Source: CAYNFQ01 sp964396715
Lineage (GTDB): Bacteria > Patescibacteriota > Microgenomatia > Daviesbacterales > UBA10151
Direction: 5' to 3'
DNA length: 36,516 nucleotides
NCBI GenBank assembly: GCA_964396715.1
Contig: CAYNFQ010000013.1
Span: 1 to 36,516 of the forward strand
The notes beneath the pieces were generated by a model. It made no database searches, was not told the DNA's origin, and was given only the letters and a program-made list of their open reading frames with translations. Shown in pieces: positions 1 through 9,129 of the stretch. The first letter of the stretch is position 1. Every line of letters begins with the position of its first letter. Both the position numbers and the translations under genes were made by a program.

Positions 1-127
1 GGTATTTATCATATTGAGTAGTATTAATAATAAAATTTACCGCATTAAAAATCCCAATCACAATTAAAGCCAAAGAGGCTGCAGAGATTATGTAGAAATA
101 AATTGTGGCAATGGTTTTTCCAGACAT
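1..127 (-). CDS. Partial membrane protein, N-terminal 42 residues only
   Basis: An open frame runs off the left edge of the window. It begins MSGKTIATIYFYIISAA and continues into one strongly hydrophobic stretch (about residues 7-33) with no charged residues, so it is an N-terminal membrane segment. The ATG shares one base with the ftsK stop (TGATG), so it is probably translated by coupling behind ftsK. The family cannot be named from 42 residues. Small CPR membrane proteins with several such helices are common, but that is only a guess. Confidence 0.6.
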   Translation of the reverse strand, partial: MSGKTIATIYFYIISAASLALIVIGIFNAVNFIINTTQYDKY

Positions 128-2229
128 CAGTTTTCAGCTCCTCCAGCTTGGGCTGCAAAATATTCATCTGCATTTTTAACCAAAACATCCCGTGGCTTGC
201 TACCCTCACCCACTCCCACAATGCCTGCTCCCTCCAGCTCATCCAAAATCCTGGCTGCTCTGGCATATCCCACTTTTAATCTTCTCTGAAGTAATGATGC
301 TGAGGCGCGATCATACTGGCAGACAGTCCTGACTGCTTCTTCAAAAAGTTCATCTCTGTCTCCTCCATTGCCGCCCTTTCCACCCCATCTGCCAAGCGGC
401 ATCTCGGTCACCTCTGCCGAATACTGCGGAGCAATACCGGTTCCTTTAAGATACTTGATCATACTGGCAATTTCCTCATCCTGCACATAAACTCCCTGGA
501 TACGGATTGGCTTTGAAGCATCAGGGGGCAAAAACAACATGTCTCCACGACCCAGCAGTTTTTCCGCCCCCGGCCCGTCCAAAATTACTCTTGAATCAAC
601 CATACTGGAAACATTAAAAGCAATTCTGCAGGGAATGTTGGCTTTAATTAAACCGGTGATCACATCAACAGATGGCCGCTGGGTAGCCACCACCAGATGG
701 ATGCCTGTAGCACGAGCCAGTTGAGCAATCCTGGTGATGGCATCTTCAATCTCCACCGGTGCAAACATCATCAAATCCGACAGTTCATCAACCACAATGA
801 TAATATAGGGCAGAGCCTGAAAACCTGACATTTCATTAAACCCGCTAATATTTCTCACTCCTGCTGATTGAAATAATTTATATCTTCTTTCCATCTCTGC
901 CATGGCCCACTTGAGGGCTGAGAGTATTTTTTCAGGCTCTGTAATAACCGGGGTTAAAAGATGAGGAATGCCGTTAAAGTTGGTCAGTTCCACCCTTTTG
1001 GGATCAATCAGAATAAGCTTGAGCTCATCCGGGGAATTTCTAAAAAGGAGGGAGGCAATAAAAGCATTAAGCATGACAGATTTTCCAGATCCTGTTGTGC
1101 CGGCAATCAGACAGTGCGGCATCCTGTCAATATCCACAATCAGAGGTCTTGAAGCAGTATCCCTGCCTAAAGCTACAGCCAGTTTAGATCTGTGTTTTTG
1201 CATCTCGTCCGAGGTTAAAATGCCTTTGAGCCCCACCACCTCCAACGACCTGTTTGGCACCTCAATTCCCACCAAAGACTTTCCCGGAATCGGTGCTTCA
1301 ATCCTAACAGTACCTGTGGGGGTAGCTAGCGCCAAAGCAATATCATGCTGCAGATTGGCAATTTTGGAAATTTTTGTTCCCGCTGAAATTTTTAAAGCAT
1401 ACTGGGTGACCGCTGGCCCGCCATTTACCTCCGCCACATCCGCATCAATCCCAAATGAATCCAAAGTTTTCTCGATAATATCGGCATTCTTTTTCACATC
1501 CCCCCGCTCAGCAGGAGATCCGACTTTATCGGATAAAAGATTAACAGGCGGATACTTCCAGACAGCCGACTTGCCGGCCACATTTTGCACCAGAGTATCG
1601 GCAATCACCACCTCTTTCTGTTGAGTGGGAGCGGATTTGGAAACAACCTTTTCCTCTACCCCTGAGACTTTAATTGGAATATGTTTGGCCTCAAAAGTAC
1701 GGGGCCTTAAAAAGACGGGCTTGAAGATTTGATCCCTAAATGCCCTAAATATCCAAACAAAAATACTAAAAATTTGCTGCAAAGAAGTATTAAAAAAGAC
1801 CACCAGACCTACTAAAAATACCAAAACCAAAAGGGCCCCCGCACCCAAAGCAGTCACAAAGGATGACAGCTGGCTCCAGATTGTCTGACCCAATAAACCG
1901 GCCCTGTCAAATCTGACTGCAGCTGTCAGGGAAATCAGCGCTAAAACTATTAAAATAAATCCCAATAAAACATTAGTCTGGGCAAATCTCCATTTTGCTC
2001 TAGTCAGAACCAATCCTGAGAACAAAAAAATGAACGGCGCAGTAATACTCATCCAGCCTAAAGCTTCTGTTAAAAAATCCCTCCAGAAGGAAAGAACCTG
2101 GGACTCTGTTGCCAAAGAAACAGTGGAAAGTATAGCCAGACTGAAAGCAACCAGGGAGGCAACAGCAGTGATAGTTTTGTGTTTAAGCCTTAATTTCGGG
2201 AGTCTGTAAACCGATCTTCTTCTGGACAT
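127..2229 (-). CDS. ftsK: DNA translocase FtsK/SpoIIIE
   Basis: 700-residue membrane-anchored DNA pump that clears the chromosome from the division septum. About residues 15-150 hold four hydrophobic helices. A short linker follows, then the alpha/beta motor domain with Walker A GTTGSGKS near residue 377 and Walker B IIIVVDELSD. The last 65 residues form the winged-helix gamma domain that reads DNA polarity signals. The linker is much shorter than in E. coli FtsK, as in SpoIIIE-like forms. A longer frame opens at 2253, but an extended -10 (TGA-TATAAT) lies between the two candidate starts, seven bases before the ATG at 2229. That makes 2229 (MSRRRSVYRL) the better start, on a leaderless transcript. 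Confidence 0.95.
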   Translation of the reverse strand: MSRRRSVYRLPKLRLKHKTITAVASLVAFSLAILSTVSLATESQVLSFWRDFLTEALGWMSITAPFIFLFSGLVLTRAKWRFAQTNVLLGFILIVLALISLTAAVRFDRAGLLGQTIWSQLSSFVTALGAGALLVLVFLVGLVVFFNTSLQQIFSIFVWIFRAFRDQIFKPVFLRPRTFEAKHIPIKVSGVEEKVVSKSAPTQQKEVVIADTLVQNVAGKSAVWKYPPVNLLSDKVGSPAERGDVKKNADIIEKTLDSFGIDADVAEVNGGPAVTQYALKISAGTKISKIANLQHDIALALATPTGTVRIEAPIPGKSLVGIEVPNRSLEVVGLKGILTSDEMQKHRSKLAVALGRDTASRPLIVDIDRMPHCLIAGTTGSGKSVMLNAFIASLLFRNSPDELKLILIDPKRVELTNFNGIPHLLTPVITEPEKILSALKWAMAEMERRYKLFQSAGVRNISGFNEMSGFQALPYIIIVVDELSDLMMFAPVEIEDAITRIAQLARATGIHLVVATQRPSVDVITGLIKANIPCRIAFNVSSMVDSRVILDGPGAEKLLGRGDMLFLPPDASKPIRIQGVYVQDEEIASMIKYLKGTGIAPQYSAEVTEMPLGRWGGKGGNGGDRDELFEEAVRTVCQYDRASASLLQRRLKVGYARAARILDELEGAGIVGVGEGSKPRDVLVKNADEYFAAQAGGAEN

Positions 2230-2236
2230 AATTCGT

Positions 2237-2245
2237 ATTATATCA
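2237..2245 (-). promoter_or_regulatory. Extended -10 promoter of ftsK
   Basis: TGA-TATAAT on the minus strand ends seven bases before the ftsK ATG at 2229. No good -35 is seen, which suits an extended -10. The expected transcript start falls on or next to the start codon. Confidence 0.6.
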
Positions 2246-2262
2246 TACCACACTATGGGACA

Positions 2263-5200
2263 TTAAATCTCCACTACCACCGGCAGTATTAAAGGTCTCC
2301 TTTCCGTTGCTTCATATAAAAATTTTCCTAAAGATTCCTCGATCATTTTGCGAATAAAGTGCCAGTCAACGGTTTTGTGTTGATGCTGCTCCAGGGTATT
2401 CCTGACAATTGCTTTGGCCTCATCAAGCAGTTTTTCCGCCATGTCCTCAAAGACAAATCCCCGAGATAGTATATCCGGCTCAGAGTTTAATTTTCCGCTG
2501 TGTTGATCAACCGATACTACCACAACTACTACCCCTTCCTCACTCATCTTTTGCCGATCCCGCAAAATTACATGCCCAACATCCCCAACTCCCAACCCGT
2601 CAACATAAACATTCTGCACATCTATATCCCCCACCACTTTAATTCCACCCGCCCTTACCTCCAAAATATTACCGGCTTGAGTATCCATGATCTGTTCTTT
2701 TTTATACTCCATATCCTGTATCATTTTGGAAAACATCCGCATATGCCGAAAAGTGCCGCCGATTGGCAATAAAAATTTGGGTTTTAGTAAATTAACCATC
2801 AGTTTCAGCTCGTCTTGAGCGGCATGGCCTGAATTATGCAAAAATATACCTCCAAATCCTCCCAGGAAATTTTCTGGTCCTGGGACTGATAGATCATAAA
2901 CAGCACCCTCATACTCAGAAAGTTCAATACTTTTAATCGGATCAAATAATAAATCTCCCCCTAAATAATAAATGAGTGGATTGCCAATTATTTCTGCATC
3001 TCTCTCGATAATTTGTCGATTTATAAGCGTTTGAGAAAGATTGGTCTTTTGATCTTTAAGCTCATTGTAAATCTTAGCTAAAGTGGTACCAATCTTTGGA
3101 CTTACCTCCTCAAGCAAATTAATCTCATGCACAGGCAAAGATTCAGGCGCATGAGTAATAGTATAAGTAATTCTTTCATTACTATCATAATATTCAGAAA
3201 AATAATCCTGAAACTTCTTAGATAGATAAGGCAATAGCTTGCTAATATAATCTTTGCCTTGGAGCCTTATTACATATGATTGTGTTGCTTTTAGCTTATA
3301 TTTTCCAAGCGATCTTTCTGGAAGTTGTTCAAGGTGATCAAACTTAGCTACTATCCCTATGCTGCTAAATAAATACAACAAATCTGAGGCAAGTTTCTTA
3401 GATGCAGTTTTAACTCTGATTCTCGAATGCTTAGCGCCTTTATCAATACCCCCATCTCCATTAACATAAGCACCTAAAAAGTGTAATTTTCTTTCTTCAG
3501 AGGCACTAAAGATAAACTCGGGAATCCTTTTAGTATTGGCCCTATTACCATACCAACTCTTAAAAATGCGCCCAAGAAATGGCGTACCAAAAGCAATCTC
3601 TTGTGTATTACCTCTTGTTTGTCTGTAGAGAGAACATTTCAAAAGTTGATTGATAAGCCCTACAATTTCCTCAGCTAAATCAGACTCTTGAACATTTAAT
3701 ACGATTGATAAATGGCGTGGAGCACTACCCTCAGCTAAATAGTAACCTAACAATCTACATAATTTATTATCTATTCCCAACTGCGCTGGACCAATACAAT
3801 TACCACTGTAGAAAACAAAACCAGCCTTTTGTGAATATCCTTTTTTATTAAGCACCTGATCCGCTAGGCTGATTGTTCGTTCCGTTTCTAAAAACGGTAA
3901 TGATTTTGGTATAACCAAATAATCCTCTATTTGTAAATTCTCACTTTTAATTTCCACCAATTCACAATTTTTTAATGCAAATAAGCTGTGTCCTTTGGTA
4001 ACTTCAACTGATCGACCTGATTTAGTAGTAATTTTGTAAACTTTTCCTTTATATTGATGTTCTATTTTTTTAGCCTTTTGCCAAGAAGATATGCAATATT
4101 TTCTATCAAATGAATAAGCTTCTACGGAACCTTGAAGATTTTGAATTTGTTCCAATTTAACTACTCCTTTGCTATCGCGAATTAAAACTTCCGTACTGGG
4201 CAAAACTGAAACATGCAAATCAGAGGTAACTGCCGAATAAATCACATTGACCCCCAACCTGGTCAGGGAATCTATTAAGGAGTTTTGGGCAGATTCTGTG
4301 GAAGGGATGGGGTCTGCGGAAAATACCACGCAATCATCCTCTTTAAGCTTAACCTGCTTGTGTTCCTCGTTGGCTGCCCGCGCTAAAGATGACTCTGCCT
4401 GGCCCTGTGAACCCGCAATAAGTATCATCACTTTATTTTGGGCATAGGAGTCTATAGCTTCCGGTGCAATCATTACTCCGGGCGGAACATGCAAGTATCC
4501 CAAATCTCTTGCTACCTGAAAATTCTTTTCAAAAGAACGGCCCACCACCGCCACTTTCTTTCCTAATTTGGCTGCCACATTGATAGCCTGCTGCATCCTT
4601 GACACATTTGATGAAGTCATAGTTAGTAAAAGTTTTCCGGAAGTTTCCAAAGCAGCTTTTTCAAAAGTGCCCTCTATGGACTTTTCCGATTTGTTAAATC
4701 CACTCTTGTCTGATCTTAAACAGTCCATCAGCAAAAGCAAAACTCCCTCCTCCCCCAATTTGGCAGCTGTTGCCACATCCGTCACCTGTCCTGAAACAGG
4801 AGTCCAGTCAATCTTAAAATCAGCCTGATGAACTATCATCCCCACAGGAGTTTTAATCACAATTCCTGTGGAGTCGGGGACAGAGTGTGAAACCTGGTAA
4901 AAAGAAACTTTAAAATTTCCCAATTCCAACTTCTCATTAATTTTTACCTCTATAATTTTATTTTTAGGTAAGTTGTGTTCTGTAAATTTATTCTTTATAA
5001 AACCTGCTGTTAATCTTTGGGTATAGATAGGAACCTGCAGTTCCGGCCAGATATAGGGCAGTCCGCCGATGTGGTCTTCGTGTCCGTGGGTAATTAAGAT
5101 GGCCCTGATCTGATTGACTTTTGAGCGCAAATATGAAATATCCGGAATAACTAAATCCACTCCCGGCATGCCCTCATCCGGAAACCCCACTCCACAATCA

Positions 5201-5334
5201 ACGATAATAATATCATTACCATACTCATACACATACATATTTTTGGTCACATCACCGACACCGCCTAAAGGAATCAACCTCAAGGCCTGATTGCTATTTA
5301 GTTGTGGTGCAAATCTTGGTTTAAAAGTCTTCAT
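2263..5334 (-). CDS. rnj: Ribonuclease J interrupted by an intein
   Basis: RNase J is a metallo-beta-lactamase/beta-CASP nuclease with 5' exonuclease and endonuclease activity in mRNA turnover and rRNA maturation. The extein parts together make about 564 residues, normal for the family. HGHEDH (about residues 83-88) binds the two metals. The VDCGVGFPDE region, the beta-CASP domain and the C-terminal domain are all present. The conserved H-V-S-G-H-A motif is split between V and S by a 459-residue insertion, residues 376-834. Activity therefore needs protein splicing. The start is taken at MKTFKPRF (5334) because the frame upstream (from 5367) reads into the A/T-rich heptad repeat element. It lies just downstream of the Lon-like gene, across that element. 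Confidence 0.93.
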   Translation of the reverse strand: MKTFKPRFAPQLNSNQALRLIPLGGVGDVTKNMYVYEYGNDIIIVDCGVGFPDEGMPGVDLVIPDISYLRSKVNQIRAILITHGHEDHIGGLPYIWPELQVPIYTQRLTAGFIKNKFTEHNLPKNKIIEVKINEKLELGNFKVSFYQVSHSVPDSTGIVIKTPVGMIVHQADFKIDWTPVSGQVTDVATAAKLGEEGVLLLLMDCLRSDKSGFNKSEKSIEGTFEKAALETSGKLLLTMTSSNVSRMQQAINVAAKLGKKVAVVGRSFEKNFQVARDLGYLHVPPGVMIAPEAIDSYAQNKVMILIAGSQGQAESSLARAANEEHKQVKLKEDDCVVFSADPIPSTESAQNSLIDSLTRLGVNVIYSAVTSDLHVSVLPSTEVLIRDSKGVVKLEQIQNLQGSVEAYSFDRKYCISSWQKAKKIEHQYKGKVYKITTKSGRSVEVTKGHSLFALKNCELVEIKSENLQIEDYLVIPKSLPFLETERTISLADQVLNKKGYSQKAGFVFYSGNCIGPAQLGIDNKLCRLLGYYLAEGSAPRHLSIVLNVQESDLAEEIVGLINQLLKCSLYRQTRGNTQEIAFGTPFLGRIFKSWYGNRANTKRIPEFIFSASEERKLHFLGAYVNGDGGIDKGAKHSRIRVKTASKKLASDLLYLFSSIGIVAKFDHLEQLPERSLGKYKLKATQSYVIRLQGKDYISKLLPYLSKKFQDYFSEYYDSNERITYTITHAPESLPVHEINLLEEVSPKIGTTLAKIYNELKDQKTNLSQTLINRQIIERDAEIIGNPLIYYLGGDLLFDPIKSIELSEYEGAVYDLSVPGPENFLGGFGGIFLHNSGHAAQDELKLMVNLLKPKFLLPIGGTFRHMRMFSKMIQDMEYKKEQIMDTQAGNILEVRAGGIKVVGDIDVQNVYVDGLGVGDVGHVILRDRQKMSEEGVVVVVVSVDQHSGKLNSEPDILSRGFVFEDMAEKLLDEAKAIVRNTLEQHQHKTVDWHFIRKMIEESLGKFLYEATERRPLILPVVVEI
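2833..4209 (-). mobile_element. Intein with LAGLIDADG homing endonuclease in RNase J
   Basis: In-frame 459-residue insertion. It starts with Ser (SVLPSTEVLIRD) and ends FLHN, followed by Ser of the extein: the standard N-terminal nucleophile, terminal His-Asn and +1 Ser of a self-splicing intein. A block B T-x-x-H motif (VTKGHSLF) and block F (VYDLSVPGPENF) are present. The central region carries two dodecapeptide endonuclease motifs, LLGYYLAEG and FLGAYVNGDGG, each with an acidic residue at the catalytic position. Both splicing and homing functions therefore look intact. The insertion lies inside the H-x-S-G-H-A active-site motif of RNase J, the kind of conserved site inteins favour. Splicing itself is inferred. 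Confidence 0.92.
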
Positions 5335-5353
5335 AAAGTCTTCATATAGATAG

Positions 5354-5484
5354 ATTCCAAATGACAAAATCCAAATTACAAATGATAAATAAATGTCGAA
5401 ATCTAAATTTTAAAAATTTAAAAATTTGATATTTGGATTTGATTTGAAATTTGAAATTTGACATTTGACATTTGAAATTTGAAA
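5354..5484. repeat. Heptad-repeat paired element, AAATTTG type
   Basis: The spacer between the Lon-like gene and rnj is built of 7-base units. The left half (5354-5409) has units ending in CAA or TAA. The right half (5425-5484) has eight units of the form TTTGNNN, six of them TTTGAAA or TTTGACA, with one 4-base slip at 5439. The halves are approximate reverse complements and could fold into a long imperfect hairpin. The right half ends exactly at the stop codon of the Lon-like gene (5485). Confidence 0.85.
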
Positions 5485-6531
5485 TTATCCTGACAAATAT
5501 TCTCCCAGATTCTCATCATTTGTGATCTTAAATGGACCCTTTTCTCCCTCCACCATTTTCCTGGCAATTTTGCGGCATATTCCCTGTAGGGCCCTTTGCA
5601 AAGACCTGATTCCGGCATCAAATCCTAACGGCCTGATAATTTTTGGCCAGACAGACTCATCTATAATGATCGTGCCTTTTTCCAGGCCTGCTTCATCCAA
5701 AGCTTTTGGCAGCAGGTAGTCTTTACCGATAATTAATTTCTCCTCATCCGAAAAGACCGGCATCTGTATCGGCTCTAATCTGTCCATTACTGCAGTTGCA
5801 ATATTTCCGGTATTGTTGGCTGTGGCGATAAATAACACCTGTGATAAATCATAAGGAAAATCCAAATAATGATCCAAAAATGTCTGATTTTGCGCAGGAT
5901 CTAAAAGCTCAACCAAAACTCCCATTAAATCTATTCTGTGCTCCACTGCCACCCTGTCTATTTCATCAAGTAAAATAACAGGATTTGAAGCTTTAGATAA
6001 TTTTACGGCTTTCATAATTTGTCCCGGCTCTCCGTCTTTTTGTCTGCCTTGTCCCCTTAAAGTGGCCGGATCTCCCAGTCCTCCAAAAGGAATTCTTACT
6101 AAGGATCTGCCTAAAGCCTCTGCAATTGATGAGGCCAAAGAGGTTTTACCGCTTCCCACCAGCCCGACAAAAAGTAAAATTGGGGCATGTCCTTCGACTC
6201 GCGATGCTCGCTCAGGATTTCTTTTATTTAAAATCATCACAGCTAAGTATTCTAAAACTCTATCCTTAACTACTTGCAAACCATAGTGATTTTTATCCAA
6301 AATCTGCTTAGCCCTATTTATATCCAAAATATCCTCTGCATATTTACCAAAAGGCAAGGAAAGCACAAAATTTATATAGGCAATTGTTTTCTCCAGCTCC
6401 ACCCCTCCGCCAGCTGGCGGACCTGAAAATTTTAAAAGGTTGAGTAACTTTTCAGCAACCTCTTGAGGAAGATTAGCTTGAGTAATTTTAATCTTTAACT
6501 CTTCAATTATATTTGGGGCAGAATTTTCCAT
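5485..6531 (-). CDS. Lon-type AAA+ ATPase without protease domain
   Basis: 348 residues matching the middle of Lon protease. It has the linker before the ATPase (LPFGKYAEDILDINRAKQIL, then HYGL), a Walker A of GLVGSGKT, Walker B LLDEID, sensor-1 LFIATANN, arginine-finger region AVMDRLEP and sensor-2 GIRSLQRAL. The usual substrate-binding N-domain is missing. The frame stops at ENLGEYLSG, where Lon normally runs into the Ser/Lys protease domain. The stop abuts a heptad repeat element. Two repeat-derived stretches are in frame: PPAGG (from CCGCCAGCTGGCGG) and NPERASRVEG. The start is set at 6531 by an extended -10 seven bases upstream; in-frame TTG and GTG codons just before it overlap that promoter region. 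It could be an unfoldase, an adaptor, or a relic. Confidence 0.85.
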   Translation of the reverse strand: MENSAPNIIEELKIKITQANLPQEVAEKLLNLLKFSGPPAGGGVELEKTIAYINFVLSLPFGKYAEDILDINRAKQILDKNHYGLQVVKDRVLEYLAVMILNKRNPERASRVEGHAPILLFVGLVGSGKTSLASSIAEALGRSLVRIPFGGLGDPATLRGQGRQKDGEPGQIMKAVKLSKASNPVILLDEIDRVAVEHRIDLMGVLVELLDPAQNQTFLDHYLDFPYDLSQVLFIATANNTGNIATAVMDRLEPIQMPVFSDEEKLIIGKDYLLPKALDEAGLEKGTIIIDESVWPKIIRPLGFDAGIRSLQRALQGICRKIARKMVEGEKGPFKITNDENLGEYLSG

Positions 6532-6538
6532 CACCAAT

Positions 6539-6547
6539 ATTCTAACA
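6539..6547 (-). promoter_or_regulatory. Extended -10 promoter of the Lon-like gene
   Basis: TGT-TAGAAT ends seven bases before the ATG at 6531, just after the pnp stop. It suggests a leaderless transcript separate from pnp. Confidence 0.5.
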
Positions 6548-6548
6548 C

Positions 6549-8975
6549 TTAGCGGTTAAATCCGCCGCGCTTTGCGTCGCCATAGGCGCGCCCGCTTCGA
6601 TTTCCTCCGCCGCGACTGCCAAACCCGCCTGACCTTCTGCCAAAGCCGCTTCTTTCTCTAAACCCGCCACTGCTTCTCTCGCCACCAAACCCACCACTTC
6701 TGGGCCTACCCGCTCCACCCGCGTAGCGAGGCGAGTCTCCAAATGAAGGACGCGGCCTAAATCCACCCGCTTCGCCAGCCTCGCGTCTAGGCGGGCCAGA
6801 GCGAAAGCGAGACGAGCCCTCTGATCTAAAACCCCCTGCAGGTCTGAAGCCGCTACTAAAACGGGGTCTATTCTCAGATTCCGGCTTCATGTCTGCTCCA
6901 AAAAGCATGGATAAACCCACTTTTCCCTCAGGTGAAACATCTGTCACTCTGACTTTAACTTCCTGTCCCTCAGATACAATATCTTCTGCCGCCGCCACAT
7001 GGCCCGGAGCCATCTGGGAAATGTGCACCAGTCCGTCTTTGCCAGGAGCAATTTCCACAAATGCTCCAAATGGAGCAAGTCTGACAACCTTCCCCACAAA
7101 TTCATCGCCCACGTTTATTTGTTTAAACATCCCGTTGATTGCCTCCAATGCTCTATCAACGCTTTCACTCTTAACAGCAGAAACCATGACAGTTCCATCA
7201 TCCTCAATGTCAATTTGGGCGCCTGTTTTATTAATAATGGAATTAATGGTTTTTCCGCCTGTTCCAATCAGCAGTCCAATCTCTTCAGGTTTAATATGCA
7301 ATATTTCCACTCTTGGGGCATGGGGAGACAGGGGGCCTGCTGAGGGTATAATTTTTTCCATTTCCTGAAGAATCTTAAGCCTGCCTTTTTGACCCTGCTT
7401 TAAAGCCTCCTCTATAATCTCAAAAGTCAAACCGTCCAGCTTGGTATCCATTTGAATAGCAGTAATGCCGTTCTTGGTCCCGGCTATCTTAAAATCCATC
7501 TCGCCGTAAAAATCCTCAACCGCTCTCATGTCTGTGACGACCTGAAGTTTTTTCTCACTGGAGAAAAGTCCCATGGCAATTCCGGCAACAGGTTCTACAA
7601 GTGGCACACCAGCATTTAAAAGAGACAGCGTGGCGGAACAAACAGCAGCTTGTGACGTAGAAGCATTGGCTGCCAAAACCTCTGACACCACTCTTATTGC
7701 ATAAGGAAAAACATCCTCAGCAGGTATCACAGGCAGTATCGCTTTTTCTGCTAAAGCACCATGCCCAACATCTCTTCTGTTAGGAGACGCGAGCCTTTTT
7801 ACCTCACCTACCGAAAAGGGATTAATGCTCATGTTGTAATAGTGCATAAATCTTTTTTGCCTTTCCCCTTCCATACCATCTAAGGTCTGTTTCAAAGATG
7901 GAGCGCCTAAAGTGGTGACAGATAAAACCTGTGTGTCTCCTCTTTGAAACAGAGCGCTCCCGTGAGTTCTGGGTAAAAATCCTACTTCTATATCCAAAGG
8001 CCTGACCTCATCCATGGCTCTGCCATCAACTCTTTTATTCTTTGTCAAAACAGTTTCGTGTAAAATTTCTTTGGCAACCTTGTCAAAAATTCCGGATATG
8101 ATTTGCGGGGTTAAAGTTTCTTGATACTGAGCAGCCAGTTCCTTTTTTATTAAATCACCTGTGGCCTCATGCCAGGGATGCTCGTTGTCAAACAGTGCAG
8201 CTGTAATTCTTTTGTGGGTTAATTTTGTTACCTCGGTCATTAAGGCCTCTTCAATTGCTGCTTCCAGATGAGAAATCTTCGTTTTTTCTTTTCCAGCCTC
8301 TTTGATAAATTCCTCTATTAAATTAATTATTTGTTGAGACTGTTGATGCGCCTCTTTAATGCCTGCAAAGACGATCTGGTCATCAATTTGTTTTGCTCCT
8401 GTTTCTATCATCACTACTTTCTCGCGACCGGAAGCGACCACAAGATCCATATCCAGATGTTCTATCTGATCCATGGTGGGATTAACAATTAATGAGCCGT
8501 CTTTTGCCCCAATTCTGATGCCGGCCAAAGGCCCATTCCAGGGAATTGATGAGATAGAAAGTGCAGCTGAGGCACCAATTAAACCGACAATATCAGGATC
8601 ATTCATCTGATCAATGGATAAAACAGTCAAAATAATCTGTACTTCATGCATCTTAAAATCTTTAGGAAATAAGGGTCTGACAGAACGGTCTATCAGTCTT
8701 CCTGTTAAAACAGATTCATCAGTTGGCTTGGCTTCTCTTTTGACAAACTTGGATGAAGAGATTTTCCCGCCGGCATAGTGTTTTTCCACATATTCCACAG
8801 ATAGGGGGAAATAGCCAATGTCTTCTGCTAAGGGTTGAGTGGCAACAGTTGCTAAAATAACTGTTTCACCCCATGAAACCACCACTGATGCATCAGCCTG
8901 TAAGGCTAACTTGCCTGTTTCTAATTTTAATTTGCGACCATTGAGGTCAATTTCTTTTGTTATAATTTTGTTCAT
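6549..8975 (-). CDS. pnp: Polyribonucleotide nucleotidyltransferase (PNPase)
   Basis: 808-residue 3'-5' phosphorolytic exoribonuclease of RNA decay. Two RNase PH domains are joined by a helical domain. A KH domain (LLIGTGGKTINSI) and an S1 domain (GKVVRLAPFGAFVEIAPGKDGLVHIS, shown in part) follow. The last ~110 residues are an unusual Arg/Gly/Ser/Phe-rich tail (RGG-like), probably RNA-binding or disordered. Part of that tail (about 6711-6830) is encoded by GC-rich repeats of the same CGAGGCGAG type found elsewhere in the window. It follows rpsO, the classic rpsO-pnp order, but the two are separated by a long heptad repeat element. Confidence 0.97.
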   Translation of the reverse strand: MNKIITKEIDLNGRKLKLETGKLALQADASVVVSWGETVILATVATQPLAEDIGYFPLSVEYVEKHYAGGKISSSKFVKREAKPTDESVLTGRLIDRSVRPLFPKDFKMHEVQIILTVLSIDQMNDPDIVGLIGASAALSISSIPWNGPLAGIRIGAKDGSLIVNPTMDQIEHLDMDLVVASGREKVVMIETGAKQIDDQIVFAGIKEAHQQSQQIINLIEEFIKEAGKEKTKISHLEAAIEEALMTEVTKLTHKRITAALFDNEHPWHEATGDLIKKELAAQYQETLTPQIISGIFDKVAKEILHETVLTKNKRVDGRAMDEVRPLDIEVGFLPRTHGSALFQRGDTQVLSVTTLGAPSLKQTLDGMEGERQKRFMHYYNMSINPFSVGEVKRLASPNRRDVGHGALAEKAILPVIPAEDVFPYAIRVVSEVLAANASTSQAAVCSATLSLLNAGVPLVEPVAGIAMGLFSSEKKLQVVTDMRAVEDFYGEMDFKIAGTKNGITAIQMDTKLDGLTFEIIEEALKQGQKGRLKILQEMEKIIPSAGPLSPHAPRVEILHIKPEEIGLLIGTGGKTINSIINKTGAQIDIEDDGTVMVSAVKSESVDRALEAINGMFKQINVGDEFVGKVVRLAPFGAFVEIAPGKDGLVHISQMAPGHVAAAEDIVSEGQEVKVRVTDVSPEGKVGLSMLFGADMKPESENRPRFSSGFRPAGGFRSEGSSRFRSGPPRREAGEAGGFRPRPSFGDSPRYAGGAGRPRSGGFGGERSSGGFRERSGFGRRSGGFGSRGGGNRSGRAYGDAKRGGFNR

Positions 8976-8980
8976 ATTTT

Positions 8981-9107
8981 GGACGATGGATGATAGAAAA
9001 TTGAAGATAGTACTTTGAAGATAGAAGATAGAAACTAGATATTTCTAACTTCCATTCTCCATCATCAAAATCTATCCTCTACCATCCATCCTCTATCTTC
9101 TACTTTT
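8981..9107. repeat. Heptad-repeat paired element, GATAGAA type, 9+9 units
   Basis: The rpsO-pnp spacer reads as nine 7-base units of a purine-rich motif (8981-9043, such as TGAAGAT and AGAAGAT) and, one base later, nine units of the pyrimidine-rich counterpart (9045-9107, such as TATCTTC). The halves face each other as an imperfect hairpin. Equal unit counts and unbroken register are clear by eye. Confidence 0.88.
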
Positions 9108-9129
9108 ACATCGTAAAAGCAAGCTTTGC

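Noticed and set aside
968..1624. Long plus-strand frame of 218 codons inside ftsK
   Set aside because: It is the shadow of a clearly real gene on the other strand and has no family-like sequence.
5354..5484. CRISPR array
   Set aside because: Units are 7 bases, degenerate and without spacers; no cas genes nearby.
5418..5621. Minus-strand frame of 67 codons over the end of the Lon-like gene
   Set aside because: It reads the heptad repeats and the Lon-like gene in another frame.
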